This document shows, in pieces, positions 53,846-62,935 of a stretch of DNA of 64,000 bases. The stretch comes from Spongiibacter thalassae (GTDB lineage Bacteria > Pseudomonadota > Gammaproteobacteria > Pseudomonadales > Spongiibacteraceae): the NCBI RefSeq assembly GCF_012272835.1, contig NZ_JAAWWK010000009.1, forward strand, positions 1 to 64,000, in the 5' to 3' direction. The position numbers and the translations under genes were made by a program. Every line of letters begins with the position of its first letter. Position 1 is the first letter of the stretch. A model generated the notes under the pieces. That model searched no databases. It had not been told where the DNA came from and saw only the letters and a list, made by a program, of their open reading frames with translations.

Positions 53846-54973
53846 TCAGGCCTCGGGCATCAGGCTGTTGACCCGCTCCAGCGCATCGACATATTCGGTA
53901 ATCAGTCGGAATACCACGTTGCGGGTGGATTCCACCTGATTGATTTGTCCCACCACCTGGCCGACCGGATTGAATGCCACTTTCTGGCAGTCGCCAACAC
54001 TGGCGTATTTCGCTGTGCGGCGAATACCGTCACCGCTGACCAGGCCCTGCAAGGGCATGCCCAGTGGCTCAGGGTTGCCCGGCGCCGCCCAGGCTTCGGT
54101 CCAGTCATTTTTCAACATGCGGCAGGGTTTGCCCGTCCACGAGCGCGAGCGCACGGTATCTTCACTGCTCGCCTTGAGTAGCGATTCCTTCTGTGCCGGC
54201 TCGGCATGGGCTTCTTCAACAGTGAGCCACAGCGACCCCGTCCACGCTCCCGCACAACCCAGCGCCATCGCCGCCAGCACCTGCTGCCCCGTGCCGATAC
54301 CCCCGGCAGCCAGCACTGGCACACCCTCTGCGGCGGCAACCGCCTGGGGCCAGAAAACAATCGACCCTACGTCGCCAGTATGTCCGCCACCCTCGCCACC
54401 CTGAGCGACGATAAAGTCCAGACCCGCTTCTTTGTGGGCTTTAACCTGTTTTACCTTGCCACACAGTGCACCGACCAAACGACCGCTGTCCTGAATCATC
54501 TTGACCTTGTCCGCCGGCGGCGTGCCCAATGCATTCGCGATGAGGCGACATTTGGGGCGGGTCAGGGCCTCCATTAACAGCGGCGTTGCAGTGGCTTCGG
54601 TCCAGCCCAGCAGGCCCATGCTTTTGGTGCCATCGGGCCACTCCGGTACGCCGTGATCGGCCAGCAGTTTTTGTGCGAAGGCGATATGCTCCTCCGGCAC
54701 CATGCTCCACAACTGCTTTTCCAGCTCCTCGGGACTGGTATCGCCCATACCTTCGTATTTTTGCGGAATCACAATATCAACACCGTAGGGCAAGTCGCCG
54801 ATCTGCTCGTCGATCCAGTCGAGTTCGGCCTTGAGCTGCTCAGGAGTGAAACCCACCGCCCCCAGCACACCGATGCCCCCGGCCTTGCTTACCGCCACCA
54901 CCACATCGCGGCAGTGGGTAAATGCAAAGATCGGATACTCAATGCCCAGTTTTTCACAGAGTTCAGTGCGCAT
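53846..54973 (-). CDS. nitronate monooxygenase-type FMN oxidoreductase
   Basis: The 375-residue TIM-barrel flavoprotein of the 2-nitropropane dioxygenase/NMO superfamily has the N-terminal CEKLGIEYPIFAFTHCRDVVVAVSKAGGIGVLG. Glycine-rich phosphate-binding loops occur in VAQGGEGGGHTGDVGSIVF near residue 193 and PVLAAGGIGTGQQVLAAMALGCAG near 220. A C-terminal extension follows. It may oxidise nitronates or act as an NADH-dependent flavin enzyme; this subgroup also includes enoyl-reductase-like proteins, so the precise reaction is open. It converges with ribE. Confidence 0.82.
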   Translation of the reverse strand: MRTELCEKLGIEYPIFAFTHCRDVVVAVSKAGGIGVLGAVGFTPEQLKAELDWIDEQIGDLPYGVDIVIPQKYEGMGDTSPEELEKQLWSMVPEEHIAFAQKLLADHGVPEWPDGTKSMGLLGWTEATATPLLMEALTRPKCRLIANALGTPPADKVKMIQDSGRLVGALCGKVKQVKAHKEAGLDFIVAQGGEGGGHTGDVGSIVFWPQAVAAAEGVPVLAAGGIGTGQQVLAAMALGCAGAWTGSLWLTVEEAHAEPAQKESLLKASSEDTVRSRSWTGKPCRMLKNDWTEAWAAPGNPEPLGMPLQGLVSGDGIRRTAKYASVGDCQKVAFNPVGQVVGQINQVESTRNVVFRLITEYVDALERVNSLMPEA

Positions 54974-55189
54974 GTTTTTGCCTCGTCAGAAATAGCCGCT
55001 GTTGGCGACGGTTGCACAGGATGCCTCCAGTATTGCCAAGGGGCCGCGGCGCAACAATGGCCTAAGCAGTCATTGCCCAGTGACGAAAAAGATCAACGAA
55101 GGGGGCGGTCGGCGCTTGTAAGATGGACTGGCAGAGAGTAAAAATAGGTTTTGTACACCGCCTTACCGCTCCGGGATTAAACCGATATT

Positions 55190-55390
55190 ATGGATAACTG
55201 CCTGTCCGCCAGTGCGCGTCTGCTGTTGCTAAAACGCCGCCATCGCGCACTCGATGAGGAAATCAAACTGCTATCGGTCAACCCCTGGCAAAACCAGCTT
55301 CTTCTGCAACGCCTGAAACGCGAAAAACTGCGTATCAAAGACAATATCGAATGGCTCAAGAACGAAATGGTGCCCGACATCGACGCGTGA
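55190..55390 (+). CDS. DUF465 (YdcH-like) small protein
   Basis: The 66-residue protein matches DUF465: RRHRALDEEIKLLSVNPWQNQLLLQRLKREKLRIKDNIEWL. The short two-helix sequence ends in the family's LKxxKLxIKDxIE helix. The family is widespread and uncharacterised. Its stop lies six bases before a GacA-box-like palindrome, so the small RNA gene downstream is probably transcribed separately. Confidence 0.85.
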   Translation: MDNCLSASARLLLLKRRHRALDEEIKLLSVNPWQNQLLLQRLKREKLRIKDNIEWLKNEMVPDIDA

Positions 55391-55395
55391 CTCCG

Positions 55396-55421
55396 CGCGT
55401 GTGAGATATATCTCACACGCG
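55396..55421 (+). promoter_or_regulatory. 26-bp palindrome with GacA/UvrY-type box
   Basis: A perfect 26-bp palindrome has the core TGTGAG-ATATAT-CTCACA (55400-55417). This fits the GacA upstream activating sequence of Pseudomonas, TGTAAG-N6-CTTACA, with a symmetrical A-to-G and T-to-C change. Its centre is about 68 bases before the predicted start of the downstream RNA, the spacing expected for GacA-activated rsm genes. A CRP site is less likely because the TGTGA and TCACA halves are 8 rather than 6 apart. Confidence 0.7.
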
Positions 55422-55476
55422 GTGATGACTTTGACGCCTGTCGCCCACTAAGTGGTTTTGGTTAAATACTTCCCAT

Positions 55477-55565
55477 CAGGACGATTCAGGCATTCAATGG
55501 ACTGGATGCGACATAGGAAGTCGAAATTCGTAAAAACCGAGGCACTCGTTGCCTCGGTTTTTTTT
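55477..55565 (+). ncRNA. candidate GacA-controlled Csr/Rsm-type small RNA
   Basis: About 90 nucleotides, with a -10-like AATACT at 55465-55470. GGA motifs lie in loops: ATC-AGGAC-GAT (55475-55485; its first bases are at or just before the predicted start), GCATTC-AATGGACT-GGATGC (55490-55509, one G-U pair), and CGAC-ATAGGAA-GTCG (55509-55523). ACATAGGAAGT fits the CsrA SELEX-type core (ACA-x-GGA-x-GT). A 9-bp hairpin with eight T residues ends the transcript. This is the layout of RsmX/Y/Z and CsrB-type RNAs, which sequester the translational regulator CsrA/RsmA. No reading frame is evident. Confidence 0.7.
55532..55565 (+). terminator. intrinsic terminator of the small RNA
   Basis: ACCGAGGCA (55536-55544) and TGCCTCGGT (55550-55558) enclose CTCGT; eight T residues end the element at 55565. 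The A-run before the stem makes it potentially bidirectional. Confidence 0.92.
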
Positions 55566-55650
55566 CGCCTGACCTTTGGGCGCAGGACTTGCTAGCGCAA
55601 GGACCGGACGACTACACTCTGCTACCCACTCCCACAGCCCTTGCCTATCC

Positions 55651-56403
55651 ATGCCTGACCGCAACTTCGACGGCATTGCCGCACGCTTTCACCACAATAT
55701 TTACGGCAACCCCAAGGGGCAGTTGCGTCTGGCCTTGTGCCAGCGGGAGCTGAGCGCCCGGCTGGGCGACTTTCTCTCTGCGCCGCGCCGAGTGTGGGAC
55801 GCCGGTGGCGGCATCGGGCAGATGAGTGCATGGTTTCTCGAAGCGGGCCATCAGGTCTATCTCAACGACCTGTCCAGCGAAATGCTGGCGCTGGCAAAGG
55901 ACAGCCTGCACTCCCACCTTGGCGACCGCCTGGAACTGGAGTGCACCGCGATTCAGTCAGTCGAGCACTCAAACTTCGACCTCACCTGCTGCCACGCTGT
56001 GCTGGAATGGGTTGACGACGCCCCGGCACTATTGCAAGCCTTGCATCGAGGCCTGCGGCCAGGCGGCTATTTGTCGCTGATGTTTTACAACCTCAACGCC
56101 CTGGTGATTAACAATATGGTCAAGGGCAATCTGTACAAGCTGCGGGACGAAGATTTTGCCGGGCACCCCGGCGGGCTGACCCCACCACACCCCCGCGACC
56201 CCGAAGCAGTATTGACCGCACTGCGCGCCCAGGGCTTTGAGATTGTTGCCAAGCGCGCCGTACGCCTCAGCCACGACCTGATGTCACGCAGCCTGCGCAA
56301 GGAGCGCAGCGTGACCGATATGCTGGAGATAGACTGGCAATACGGCGACCGCGAGCCCTTCTGGGCCCTGGGTCGCTACGTACATGTGCTGTGCAGGCGC
56401 TAG
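55651..56403 (+). CDS. cmoM: tRNA carboxymethoxyuridine methyltransferase CmoM-like
   Basis: The 250-residue SAM methyltransferase begins MPDRNFDGIAARFHHNIYGNPKGQLRLA, a CmoM signature. It has VWDAGGGIGQMSAWFLEAGH (SAM motif I near residue 48), LNDLSSEML, and FDLTCCHAVLEWVDD near 113. CmoM methylates the carboxymethoxyuridine at position 34 of certain tRNAs to the methyl ester. ATG 55651 matches the family start; the longer frame from 55576 is rejected. Separated from the small RNA terminator by 85 bases. Confidence 0.9.
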   Translation: MPDRNFDGIAARFHHNIYGNPKGQLRLALCQRELSARLGDFLSAPRRVWDAGGGIGQMSAWFLEAGHQVYLNDLSSEMLALAKDSLHSHLGDRLELECTAIQSVEHSNFDLTCCHAVLEWVDDAPALLQALHRGLRPGGYLSLMFYNLNALVINNMVKGNLYKLRDEDFAGHPGGLTPPHPRDPEAVLTALRAQGFEIVAKRAVRLSHDLMSRSLRKERSVTDMLEIDWQYGDREPFWALGRYVHVLCRR

Positions 56404-56873
56404 CGCTGGGTGGACGCCTCACGAAAGCGAATGCCGAATTTGTCGTAGACGGCGCCGAGTATCCACAGCGGGCCAATCAACAAAAAGAGGATATCGGTGA
56501 AGAAGGAGGGCTTTTGCGATTCGGCTTTGTGCCCGACGAATTGCAACCACCAGGCCACAATCCAGATCGTCGCCGCGGGAATCCACATCGCCAGCTCGAC
56601 ATGCTGCTGATAAAGCATGATGCCTCCGGCAATCAACAGCACCAATGGCAACATGCCCAACGCCAACCGGGTCGACAGATAGCCATAAAAGAACATCGCC
56701 CCGACCAGCACTAGCTGACCCAGATTAGCCGCTGTACCCGGCACCGGAACCAGCCAGAGCAGAGCGACGGTGGTTACCGCGATAGCCGGCACGCACCAAT
56801 AATGAATACGCTTGTTGCGCGGATTCTGATGGGACGCGTTGTATTCGTCCAACCACTGTTCAAGGCTGCGCAT
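56400..56873 (-). CDS. DUF962/Mpo1-like membrane protein
   Basis: The 157-residue protein begins MRSLEQWLDEYNASHQNPRNKRIHYWCVP, with the conserved His residues of the family (S/H-x-N-x-x-N-x-x-x-H near 15-24), four membrane helices, and QFVGHKAESQKPSFFTDILFLLIGP near residue 105. Yeast Mpo1 of this family is an iron dioxygenase acting on 2-hydroxy fatty acids, and the conserved His residues are kept. The bacterial role is not established. Its stop overlaps the cmoM stop by four bases. Confidence 0.85.
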   Translation of the reverse strand: MRSLEQWLDEYNASHQNPRNKRIHYWCVPAIAVTTVALLWLVPVPGTAANLGQLVLVGAMFFYGYLSTRLALGMLPLVLLIAGGIMLYQQHVELAMWIPAATIWIVAWWLQFVGHKAESQKPSFFTDILFLLIGPLWILGAVYDKFGIRFREASTQR

Positions 56874-56999
56874 TGTCGAGTTCCCCTGTTGATCCTTAAG
56901 CCCAACATGGTAACCGATCAGTGTCACCGCACAATGGCTGTGGTGACAGGCTGGCCGGTGGCAGTAGAGCCAGTAGCCAGCCGTAATAGCGGGAGGGGG

Positions 57000-57119
57000 T
57001 TACAGTACCGCGATGCAGGCCATGACGCCGGTGACGACGATGCCGAGCAATACAAAGCGCGCAGCAATTTCAGCAACCGATTCAGCTTTGTTGATATCTT
57101 CGACAGTAAGTGTGTGCAT
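57000..57119 (-). CDS. 39-residue single-helix membrane protein
   Basis: MHTLTVEDINKAESVAEIAA begins a short polar helix followed by a strongly hydrophobic segment (FVLLGIVVTGVMACIAVL) to the end. GGAGAA sits 5-10 bases before the ATG. It stands alone with about 270 bases of upstream sequence and a hairpin downstream (GGCTGGC at 56949 with GCCAGCC at 56976). Codon use is ordinary. It is probably a real small membrane protein, but I recognise no family. Confidence 0.55.
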   Translation of the reverse strand: MHTLTVEDINKAESVAEIAARFVLLGIVVTGVMACIAVL

Positions 57120-57390
57120 GGTAGTTCTCCGCATGAATGTCCAAATGACAGGGTCAGTATAGGGAGAAAAAGCGTTACCGTGGGTTACACTCAACGGCCT
57201 GCGCGAAGCCCATCAAGCGGCAAATCTAACCGAATTTAAGCTAATTTTCGCATAATATTTCTATTTAAATCAATCAGTTAACTAATTTCTAAGCATTTGT
57301 TAATGCGACTGTTACCCCGCCGCAACCATGTCGCTCTCGTTAAATGCTTGTAACAAACCGAATTTCACGCCATTTGCGCGCCGCCTTCGC

Positions 57391-58605
57391 CTACATTCGC
57401 GTCTCGGAGGCACCGCGGGTGGCGCTGGGCAACGCCCCCTCGAGCTTTAACTTGCGAGTGTCCAGCGCACCGGAGCGCTTGCCCAGCCGCGCCACCAGCT
57501 GCGCCACCACCCGCTCGGCGGTATGACGATAGGCGGTCAGTTTGCCACCATAAACCGAAACGGCAGCGGGTTGACTGTCGTCGTCGCACAATAGAAAGGT
57601 ATCGCGCAGACGCTTGTTGGCCGACGCCGACGACTTGGGCAACACCCTCAGCCCCGCCCAGGCGTTCAACAAGACCGGCTGCTCACCGGGAAAGTAATGG
57701 GCGAGGGTATTTTGCAGGTAGACAATTTCCTTTTCCGTGGGCAACACACTGTCCGGCCCCTCTTCGTGCAGCATTTCAGTGGTGCCCACGAGACTATGCT
57801 CGCCCCAGGGCATGGCGAATACCGCGCGACCATCCTCGGGAGCTTCCATATAGAACACCCCCTTGGTGAGGGCTTTATCGACCAGAATATGGCTGCCTCG
57901 CACCAGTTCTATTTGTTCGGTAAAGCGGGTGCCGTCGATGCGCTTGGCAGTATCGTTTACCCAGGGGCCGGTCGCATTGACCACACTGCGGCAGTCACAG
58001 TGGAACACCCCTTCGGCGTCCCGCAACTCCAGCCGATAGCCTTGCTCGGTTTTGCGACCCTTAATCAGCTCGGTGTTGGTAAAGGTTTCTGCACCCAGGG
58101 CCTGGGCCGAACGCACCACCGCTTCGGTCAGCAGCTGGTCATCGGTCTGGCCGTCCCAATACTGGAACACCGCCTGCAAGCCTTCGGTATTCAAACCGTC
58201 CAGTCCCTGCCACTCTGCCTTTGGCACCTTGCGGAAACGACCCAACGGGCCGCAGCCCGAAAGGAAAAAATACAGGGTCAAGCCCGCGCGAATCTGCCAG
58301 GGTCGCCGCCCGGTATCCCTGTAGATGGGAATATAAAAACGTACCGGGCGCACCAGCTCGGGGGCATTGCGCAGCAACTGAGCGCGCTCGCGCAGGCTGT
58401 GGTAGACCAGCGAAAACTGGCCGGTTTCCAGATAGCGCAGGCCGCCGTGAATCAATTTGCTGGAGCGGCGCGAGGTGCCCGAGGCCCATTGATCCCGCTC
58501 AAAAATGCACACCTTATAGCCCGCTGCCGCTGCCGCCTGGGCAATACCTGCGCCCTGCACACCGCCACCGATCACGGCCACTTCCGTATTGACTTGTCTA
58601 GACAA
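57391..58605 (-). CDS. glpD: FAD-dependent glycerol-3-phosphate dehydrogenase (GlpD-like, short form)
   Basis: The 404-residue protein has the FAD-binding TEVAVIGGGVQGAGIAQAAAAAGY at the N-terminus, SGTSRRSSKLIHGGLRYLE near residue 44 (GlpD signature), and VNATGPWVNDTA near 215. RVLPKSSASANKRLRDTFLL near 335 and VSVYGGKLTAYRHTAE near 363 are also typical. It would oxidise glycerol 3-phosphate at the inner membrane and feed quinones. It lacks the C-terminal helical domain of the usual 500-residue GlpD. The start is TTG 58605, with CAGGAG seven bases upstream inside the overlapping phosphodiesterase gene; an upstream TTG at 58632 lacks such a site. Confidence 0.85.
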   Translation of the reverse strand: MSRQVNTEVAVIGGGVQGAGIAQAAAAAGYKVCIFERDQWASGTSRRSSKLIHGGLRYLETGQFSLVYHSLRERAQLLRNAPELVRPVRFYIPIYRDTGRRPWQIRAGLTLYFFLSGCGPLGRFRKVPKAEWQGLDGLNTEGLQAVFQYWDGQTDDQLLTEAVVRSAQALGAETFTNTELIKGRKTEQGYRLELRDAEGVFHCDCRSVVNATGPWVNDTAKRIDGTRFTEQIELVRGSHILVDKALTKGVFYMEAPEDGRAVFAMPWGEHSLVGTTEMLHEEGPDSVLPTEKEIVYLQNTLAHYFPGEQPVLLNAWAGLRVLPKSSASANKRLRDTFLLCDDDSQPAAVSVYGGKLTAYRHTAERVVAQLVARLGKRSGALDTRKLKLEGALPSATRGASETRM

Positions 58606-59332
58606 GGCCAAACTCCTGCAATAATTCGCCAATTAAAAAAGTTTCTACCGCACTGGCACCACGCTCAAACCAGTCCCTGGCTTCGATTCCGCTACCCACC
58701 TCGTAGACGACCAGAGGCCACTTCAGTTCCCGCAGCCTCGCATCAACGGGCACACAATTGCGGTCGATAAACACCACTTCAGGGTCCAGCTCCGCCAGTG
58801 ACCCCAGCTGCCAGTCGGGCCAGTAATCGAAGACCGCCCCGCAACGCTGCCAACCCCGCTGCCTAGCCTCCAGCAGCGCGGGCAATTCAAAGCTGATCAG
58901 CACGCAGCGCGACGCCACCACTTGCAGGTCAGCCATCACCGCAGCGACCATCGCCTCGGCACCAAACTGGCTGAGGCTTTCACCCTTCAGTTCGACAAAG
59001 GCGGTCACCTGGGGAAACTCCTCCAGTAGCGCCACCAGCTCACTGAGCGGGCTTAAAGGTGTTCCAGCAAATCGCGCGCCAAAGCGCAGGGGCTCATGGG
59101 CACTGAAACCGCGCAGCTGCTCGGCAGTGTAATCCCAGATCAACTGGTCCCGCTCACACAGACGATGCACCGCCGCATCGTGGAAGATGTGTGCCACACC
59201 GTCGGCGCTGAGCTGGACATCCAGCTCAATATTGACCGCGCCGGCCAATATGGCTTCGCGCAGGGCGAGGAGGGTGTTTTCCGGAAAGTGCTGACGCCAC
59301 CCCCGGTGGGCAACGAAATTTTCTGCAAGCAT
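58598..59332 (-). CDS. glycerophosphodiester phosphodiesterase
   Basis: The 244-residue GDPD-family enzyme has VAHRGWRQHFPENTLLALREAI (catalytic His and the HRG-x-ENT motif, near residues 8-24), IELDVQLSADGVAHIFHDAAVHRLC near 35 (Glu-Leu-Asp metal ligands and second His), and VTAFVELKGESL near 105. It lacks a signal peptide, so it is the cytoplasmic UgpQ type. It yields glycerol 3-phosphate, which the overlapping glpD-like gene product would oxidise: the two genes overlap by 8 bases and form a short pathway. Confidence 0.9.
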   Translation of the reverse strand: MLAENFVAHRGWRQHFPENTLLALREAILAGAVNIELDVQLSADGVAHIFHDAAVHRLCERDQLIWDYTAEQLRGFSAHEPLRFGARFAGTPLSPLSELVALLEEFPQVTAFVELKGESLSQFGAEAMVAAVMADLQVVASRCVLISFELPALLEARQRGWQRCGAVFDYWPDWQLGSLAELDPEVVFIDRNCVPVDARLRELKWPLVVYEVGSGIEARDWFERGASAVETFLIGELLQEFGLV

Positions 59333-59465
59333 GGGACGATTCCGCGACAATACTCTGCCACTCTAGCGGTTGTGGCTGACAGGAAAAAGCACCTTGATGC
59401 ACAATAGCTCAACTAAATTATCCCGTCGCGGCGGCGGCATTCGCTTACATCCACCAGGAGAGACA

Positions 59466-60860
59466 ATGCAATACAGTGCGATAAAGGATTTAATCCGAGG
59501 CCAGGTTGAGATCGGCACTCCGGTAGAAATTCGCGGCTGGGTACGCAGCCGACGCGACTCCAAGGGCGGCTTTTCCTTTCTCAGTGTGCACGACGGCTCT
59601 GCCCACGCCGCTATTCAGGCGGTGTTGCCCGGCGAATTACCCAACTACCAGAGCGAGGCCCTGCATTTGACCGCAGGCTGCTCTGTCATTGTGCGCGGCG
59701 AGCTGGTCGCCTCACAGGGCAAGGGCCAAAGTGTCGAGGTACAGGCCAATGCACTGGAGGTGTGCGGTTGGGTCGACGACCCCGACAGCTACCCCATCGC
59801 AAAAAAACGCCACAGCTTTGAATACCTGCGCAGTGTTGCACACCTGCGACCCCGCACCAACACCTTTGGCGCCATCACTCGAGTGCGCACAGTGCTGGCC
59901 AATGCGGTTCACCGCTATTTTTACGAGCGGGATTTTCAGTGGGTCAACACCCCGCTCATCACCGCCAGTGACTGTGAAGGGGCCGGAGAGATGTTCCGGG
60001 TCAGCACCCTCGACCTGCACAACCTGCCCCGCAATGCCGCCGGCCAGGTCGATTTCAACGAGGATTTTTTCGGTCGTGAAGCCTTTCTGACCGTTTCGGG
60101 CCAGCTCAATGCCGAGGCCTACTGCCTGGCCATGAGCAAGGTTTACACCTTTGGCCCCACCTTTCGCGCCGAGAACTCCAACACCAGTCGCCATCTCGCC
60201 GAATTCTGGATGGTCGAGCCCGAGGTAGCCTTTGCCGACCTGAATGACGATGCAGCACTGGCGGAAGACTTTTTGCGTTACCTGCTCACGGCAGTGCTGA
60301 ACGAATGCGGAGACGACCTGGCATTCTTCAATGAATTTATCGACAAGGGCTTGATCAAGCGGCTGGAGGGTGTGGTAGCACGCCCCTTTGCCCGCATGGA
60401 CTACAGCGAGGCGATACGCATTCTGGAATCCGCCGACCGCAAGTTCGAGTTCCCGGTGGCCTGGGGCGAAGACCTGAAGTCAGAACACGAACGCTTTTTG
60501 TGCGAGGAGCATGTCGGTGGGCCGCTGATCGTCAGCAACTACCCCAAGGACATCAAGGCGTTCTACATGCGCCTGAATGACGATGAACGCACCGTTGCGG
60601 CGATGGATGTACTGGCTCCGGGCATTGGCGAAATCATCGGCGGTAGCCAGCGCGAGGAGCGACTGGAAATACTGGATCAACGCATGGCCGCCCAGGGACT
60701 GGACGGTCTGGAATGGTATCGGGATCTGCGCCGTTACGGCACAGTGCCCCATGCGGGCTTCGGGCTGGGTTTTGAGCGGCTGCTCAACTACATCACTGGC
60801 ATGGAAAATATCCGCGATGCCATTCCCTTTCCCCGGGTTCCGCGTCAGGCGGATTTCTGA
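59466..60860 (+). CDS. asnS: asparaginyl-tRNA synthetase
   Basis: This 464-residue class IIb synthetase charges tRNA-Asn. The OB-fold anticodon domain covers residues 15-105 ([26 protein letters not shown]). Motif 2 is [21 protein letters not shown] near 235, and motif 3 is [15 protein letters not shown] near 430. [19 protein letters not shown] near 200 is typical of AsnRS. ATG 59466 follows AGGAGAGACA. The 5' context overlaps no other gene and it diverges from the phosphodiesterase pair. Confidence 0.96.
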   Translation: MQYSAIKDLIRGQVEIGTPVEIRGWVRSRRDSKGGFSFLSVHDGSAHAAIQAVLPGELPNYQSEALHLTAGCSVIVRGELVASQGKGQSVEVQANALEVCGWVDDPDSYPIAKKRHSFEYLRSVAHLRPRTNTFGAITRVRTVLANAVHRYFYERDFQWVNTPLITASDCEGAGEMFRVSTLDLHNLPRNAAGQVDFNEDFFGREAFLTVSGQLNAEAYCLAMSKVYTFGPTFRAENSNTSRHLAEFWMVEPEVAFADLNDDAALAEDFLRYLLTAVLNECGDDLAFFNEFIDKGLIKRLEGVVARPFARMDYSEAIRILESADRKFEFPVAWGEDLKSEHERFLCEEHVGGPLIVSNYPKDIKAFYMRLNDDERTVAAMDVLAPGIGEIIGGSQREERLEILDQRMAAQGLDGLEWYRDLRRYGTVPHAGFGLGFERLLNYITGMENIRDAIPFPRVPRQADF

Positions 60861-60905
60861 GTGTGACCGGGGCGCAAACATCGCCGCCCCGGCTCAACAG
60901 CGGCC

Positions 60906-62804
60906 TCAGGCCAGGGTGAACTTCAGCTCGCGCTGGAAGGGGTCCAGCTCGGCGACCTTGACCATGACCGTCTGCTCCAGTTGATAACACTGGTCGGCGT
61001 TGTACAGGCGCAGGGTGTCAGCGTCAAAGCTCAGTTTAACCGGAATGGAGCGCGCCTCGACAAAGCCGCTGATCCCAGTCTCCTTGATCTCCACGGTAAA
61101 ACCACCGCCGTTGAGGTGGGCAATCACCCCCTCATAAACCTGATCCTTGTCCTGCTCAGCAAGATACTGGTATTGCAGCCACTGCTCCATCTGGCGGCTG
61201 GCCTGACGCACATTGCGCAGGGTCTCCCGCAAACCTGTCAGCACCTCCTCCGACAGCAGGGGCAGTTTGTCGCCGGTCAAGCAGGCGCGAATACAGCGCT
61301 GCACTTGCAGGTCGCCATATTTGCGCAGCGGCGAGGTAAACGTACAGTAGCGTTCCAGACCAAGCCCGAAGTGGGGTGCTGGCTCCTGGCTCAGCTCGCC
61401 GGGCTGGAGCATACGCGCCAGAATACTGCGCAGGGGCAGCTCCGAATCGCTGTGGGTTGCCGCTCGCAGCACCGCGCGATAGCCCTCAAGGGTCGTTACG
61501 TCGGTGCCACTGAGTTCCGGCATGGCCTGCTCGATCAATGCCTTTACACTGTTCAACCGCTCGGGGCGGAAACCCGCATGGCTGTTATACAGGGCGATGC
61601 CATCGTTACACTGGGTAAACAGCCACTCCGCGGCACTGCGATTGGCAGCGAGCATGCACTCCTCCACCAGTCGGTGGGCATCGTTGCGATCCTCGCGAAC
61701 AATGGCGGCAATCTTGCCGTTGTCGTTAAGGGTAAAGCGAAAGTCCGGCTGCTCGGGCATAATCAGGCTGTTGGCCTCGCGCCACGAACGCAACGCAGTG
61801 GCGGCATCTTGCAACGCGGCCAATGACGGCTGGCTAAAGGGAGCGCGGCCCGCCATCTGTTCAGCAACCTCGGTATAGCTCAGCTTCGCGTGGGAGCGCA
61901 GCAATACTTCGCTGAATTCGGTACTGGCTATGCTGCCGTCGGCCAACACTTGCAGGGTGCAGAGCAGGGCTGCGCGGTCTTCACCCTCCACCAGAGAGCA
62001 GCTGTCCTGGCTCACCGACTCAGGCAGCATGGTCTGGGTAAATCCGGGCAGGTAAACGGTGCTGGCTCTGGCGCGGGCGGCTTTGTCCAGCTCACTGCCG
62101 GGGGCAATAAAGGCTCCGGGGTCGGCGACGGCAACCTGCAACAACCAGCCCTGATCGTTGACCTCGGCGTACAGGGCATCGTCGATGTCGCGGGTGTCGC
62201 TGGAGTCGATGGTCACAAAGGGCAGGTCGCGGACATCTTTGCGCGCGTCGGCCCGGCTGTCCTGCAGCTCGCTGGCGGGGGGCCAGCCAAAGGGCAGGGC
62301 AAATTTGCACAGGGTGTACTTACCCTCGACAAAGGCGTCGTCGGGGCGGCCAATTTTGGTCAGCAACTTCACCTGGGACTTGCCATCTTTCCAGGGATGA
62401 CGCTGCACCTTGCAGTGGATCAGATCGCCGGGCTGGGCCTTTTTGCGCTCCGAGGGCGGTATAAACAGCAGTTTGTTGAAGCGGGGCAGGTCCGGCTCGA
62501 CAAAATGCCCCTGACCGCGCACCACGTACCGGCCGGTAAAGGTGCTCAATGGGCTGTCCACCAACTTTTCCAGCTCGGCCTTGAATTTGCCCTTGTCATC
62601 GGTCAGCACATTGACTCTGACCCGGTCACCGGGGAAAACCCGCTGCATATCGTCGGGGGCGAGAAACACATCGCGCCCGTCATCCATGCGCACAAAGCCA
62701 AAGCGGCGCTGGCTGCCACGCACCTCGCCCTCACCCTGATCCTTACTTTCAATGATGTCGGTTTTCAGCTGGCGCAACTGTTGCAGGGTATTCTGATCGA
62801 GCAT
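60906..62804 (-). CDS. RNase II/RNase R-family 3'-5' exoribonuclease
   Basis: The 632-residue protein has N-terminal cold-shock domains (RRFGFVRMDDGRDVFLAPDDM near residue 30 and HFVEPDLPRFNKLLFIP near 100). The RNB catalytic domain from about 190 has FVTIDSSDTRDIDDALYAEV, with the Asp cluster that binds magnesium, and ASTVYLPGFTQTMLPESVSQDSCSL. ERYCTFTSPLRKYGDLQVQR follows near 465, and a C-terminal S1 domain lies near 560-632. Length is closer to RNase II (about 644) than RNase R (over 700). It degrades single-stranded RNA processively. It converges with asnS. Confidence 0.92.
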   Translation of the reverse strand: MLDQNTLQQLRQLKTDIIESKDQGEGEVRGSQRRFGFVRMDDGRDVFLAPDDMQRVFPGDRVRVNVLTDDKGKFKAELEKLVDSPLSTFTGRYVVRGQGHFVEPDLPRFNKLLFIPPSERKKAQPGDLIHCKVQRHPWKDGKSQVKLLTKIGRPDDAFVEGKYTLCKFALPFGWPPASELQDSRADARKDVRDLPFVTIDSSDTRDIDDALYAEVNDQGWLLQVAVADPGAFIAPGSELDKAARARASTVYLPGFTQTMLPESVSQDSCSLVEGEDRAALLCTLQVLADGSIASTEFSEVLLRSHAKLSYTEVAEQMAGRAPFSQPSLAALQDAATALRSWREANSLIMPEQPDFRFTLNDNGKIAAIVREDRNDAHRLVEECMLAANRSAAEWLFTQCNDGIALYNSHAGFRPERLNSVKALIEQAMPELSGTDVTTLEGYRAVLRAATHSDSELPLRSILARMLQPGELSQEPAPHFGLGLERYCTFTSPLRKYGDLQVQRCIRACLTGDKLPLLSEEVLTGLRETLRNVRQASRQMEQWLQYQYLAEQDKDQVYEGVIAHLNGGGFTVEIKETGISGFVEARSIPVKLSFDADTLRLYNADQCYQLEQTVMVKVAELDPFQRELKFTLA

Positions 62805-62935
62805 GCGGGGAAGTACCTTGGTGGACTGATGACGAAATGGGGGGCATAGAGTAGCGGATTATCGCGCTGGCGTCTTGGTTGCAGCGCACGGACAGCGGGA
62901 ATTTACAAACATTTTTAACCCGGGGCGATTAACAG

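Noticed and set aside
55400-55417. CRP/Vfr site (TGTGA...TCACA)
   Set aside because: The half-sites are separated by 8 bases instead of 6; the TGTGAG-N6-CTCACA reading fits a GacA-type box and the downstream RNA better.
61890-62849. 319-residue plus-strand frame
   Set aside because: Antisense to the RNase II-family gene; no start signal and no domain.
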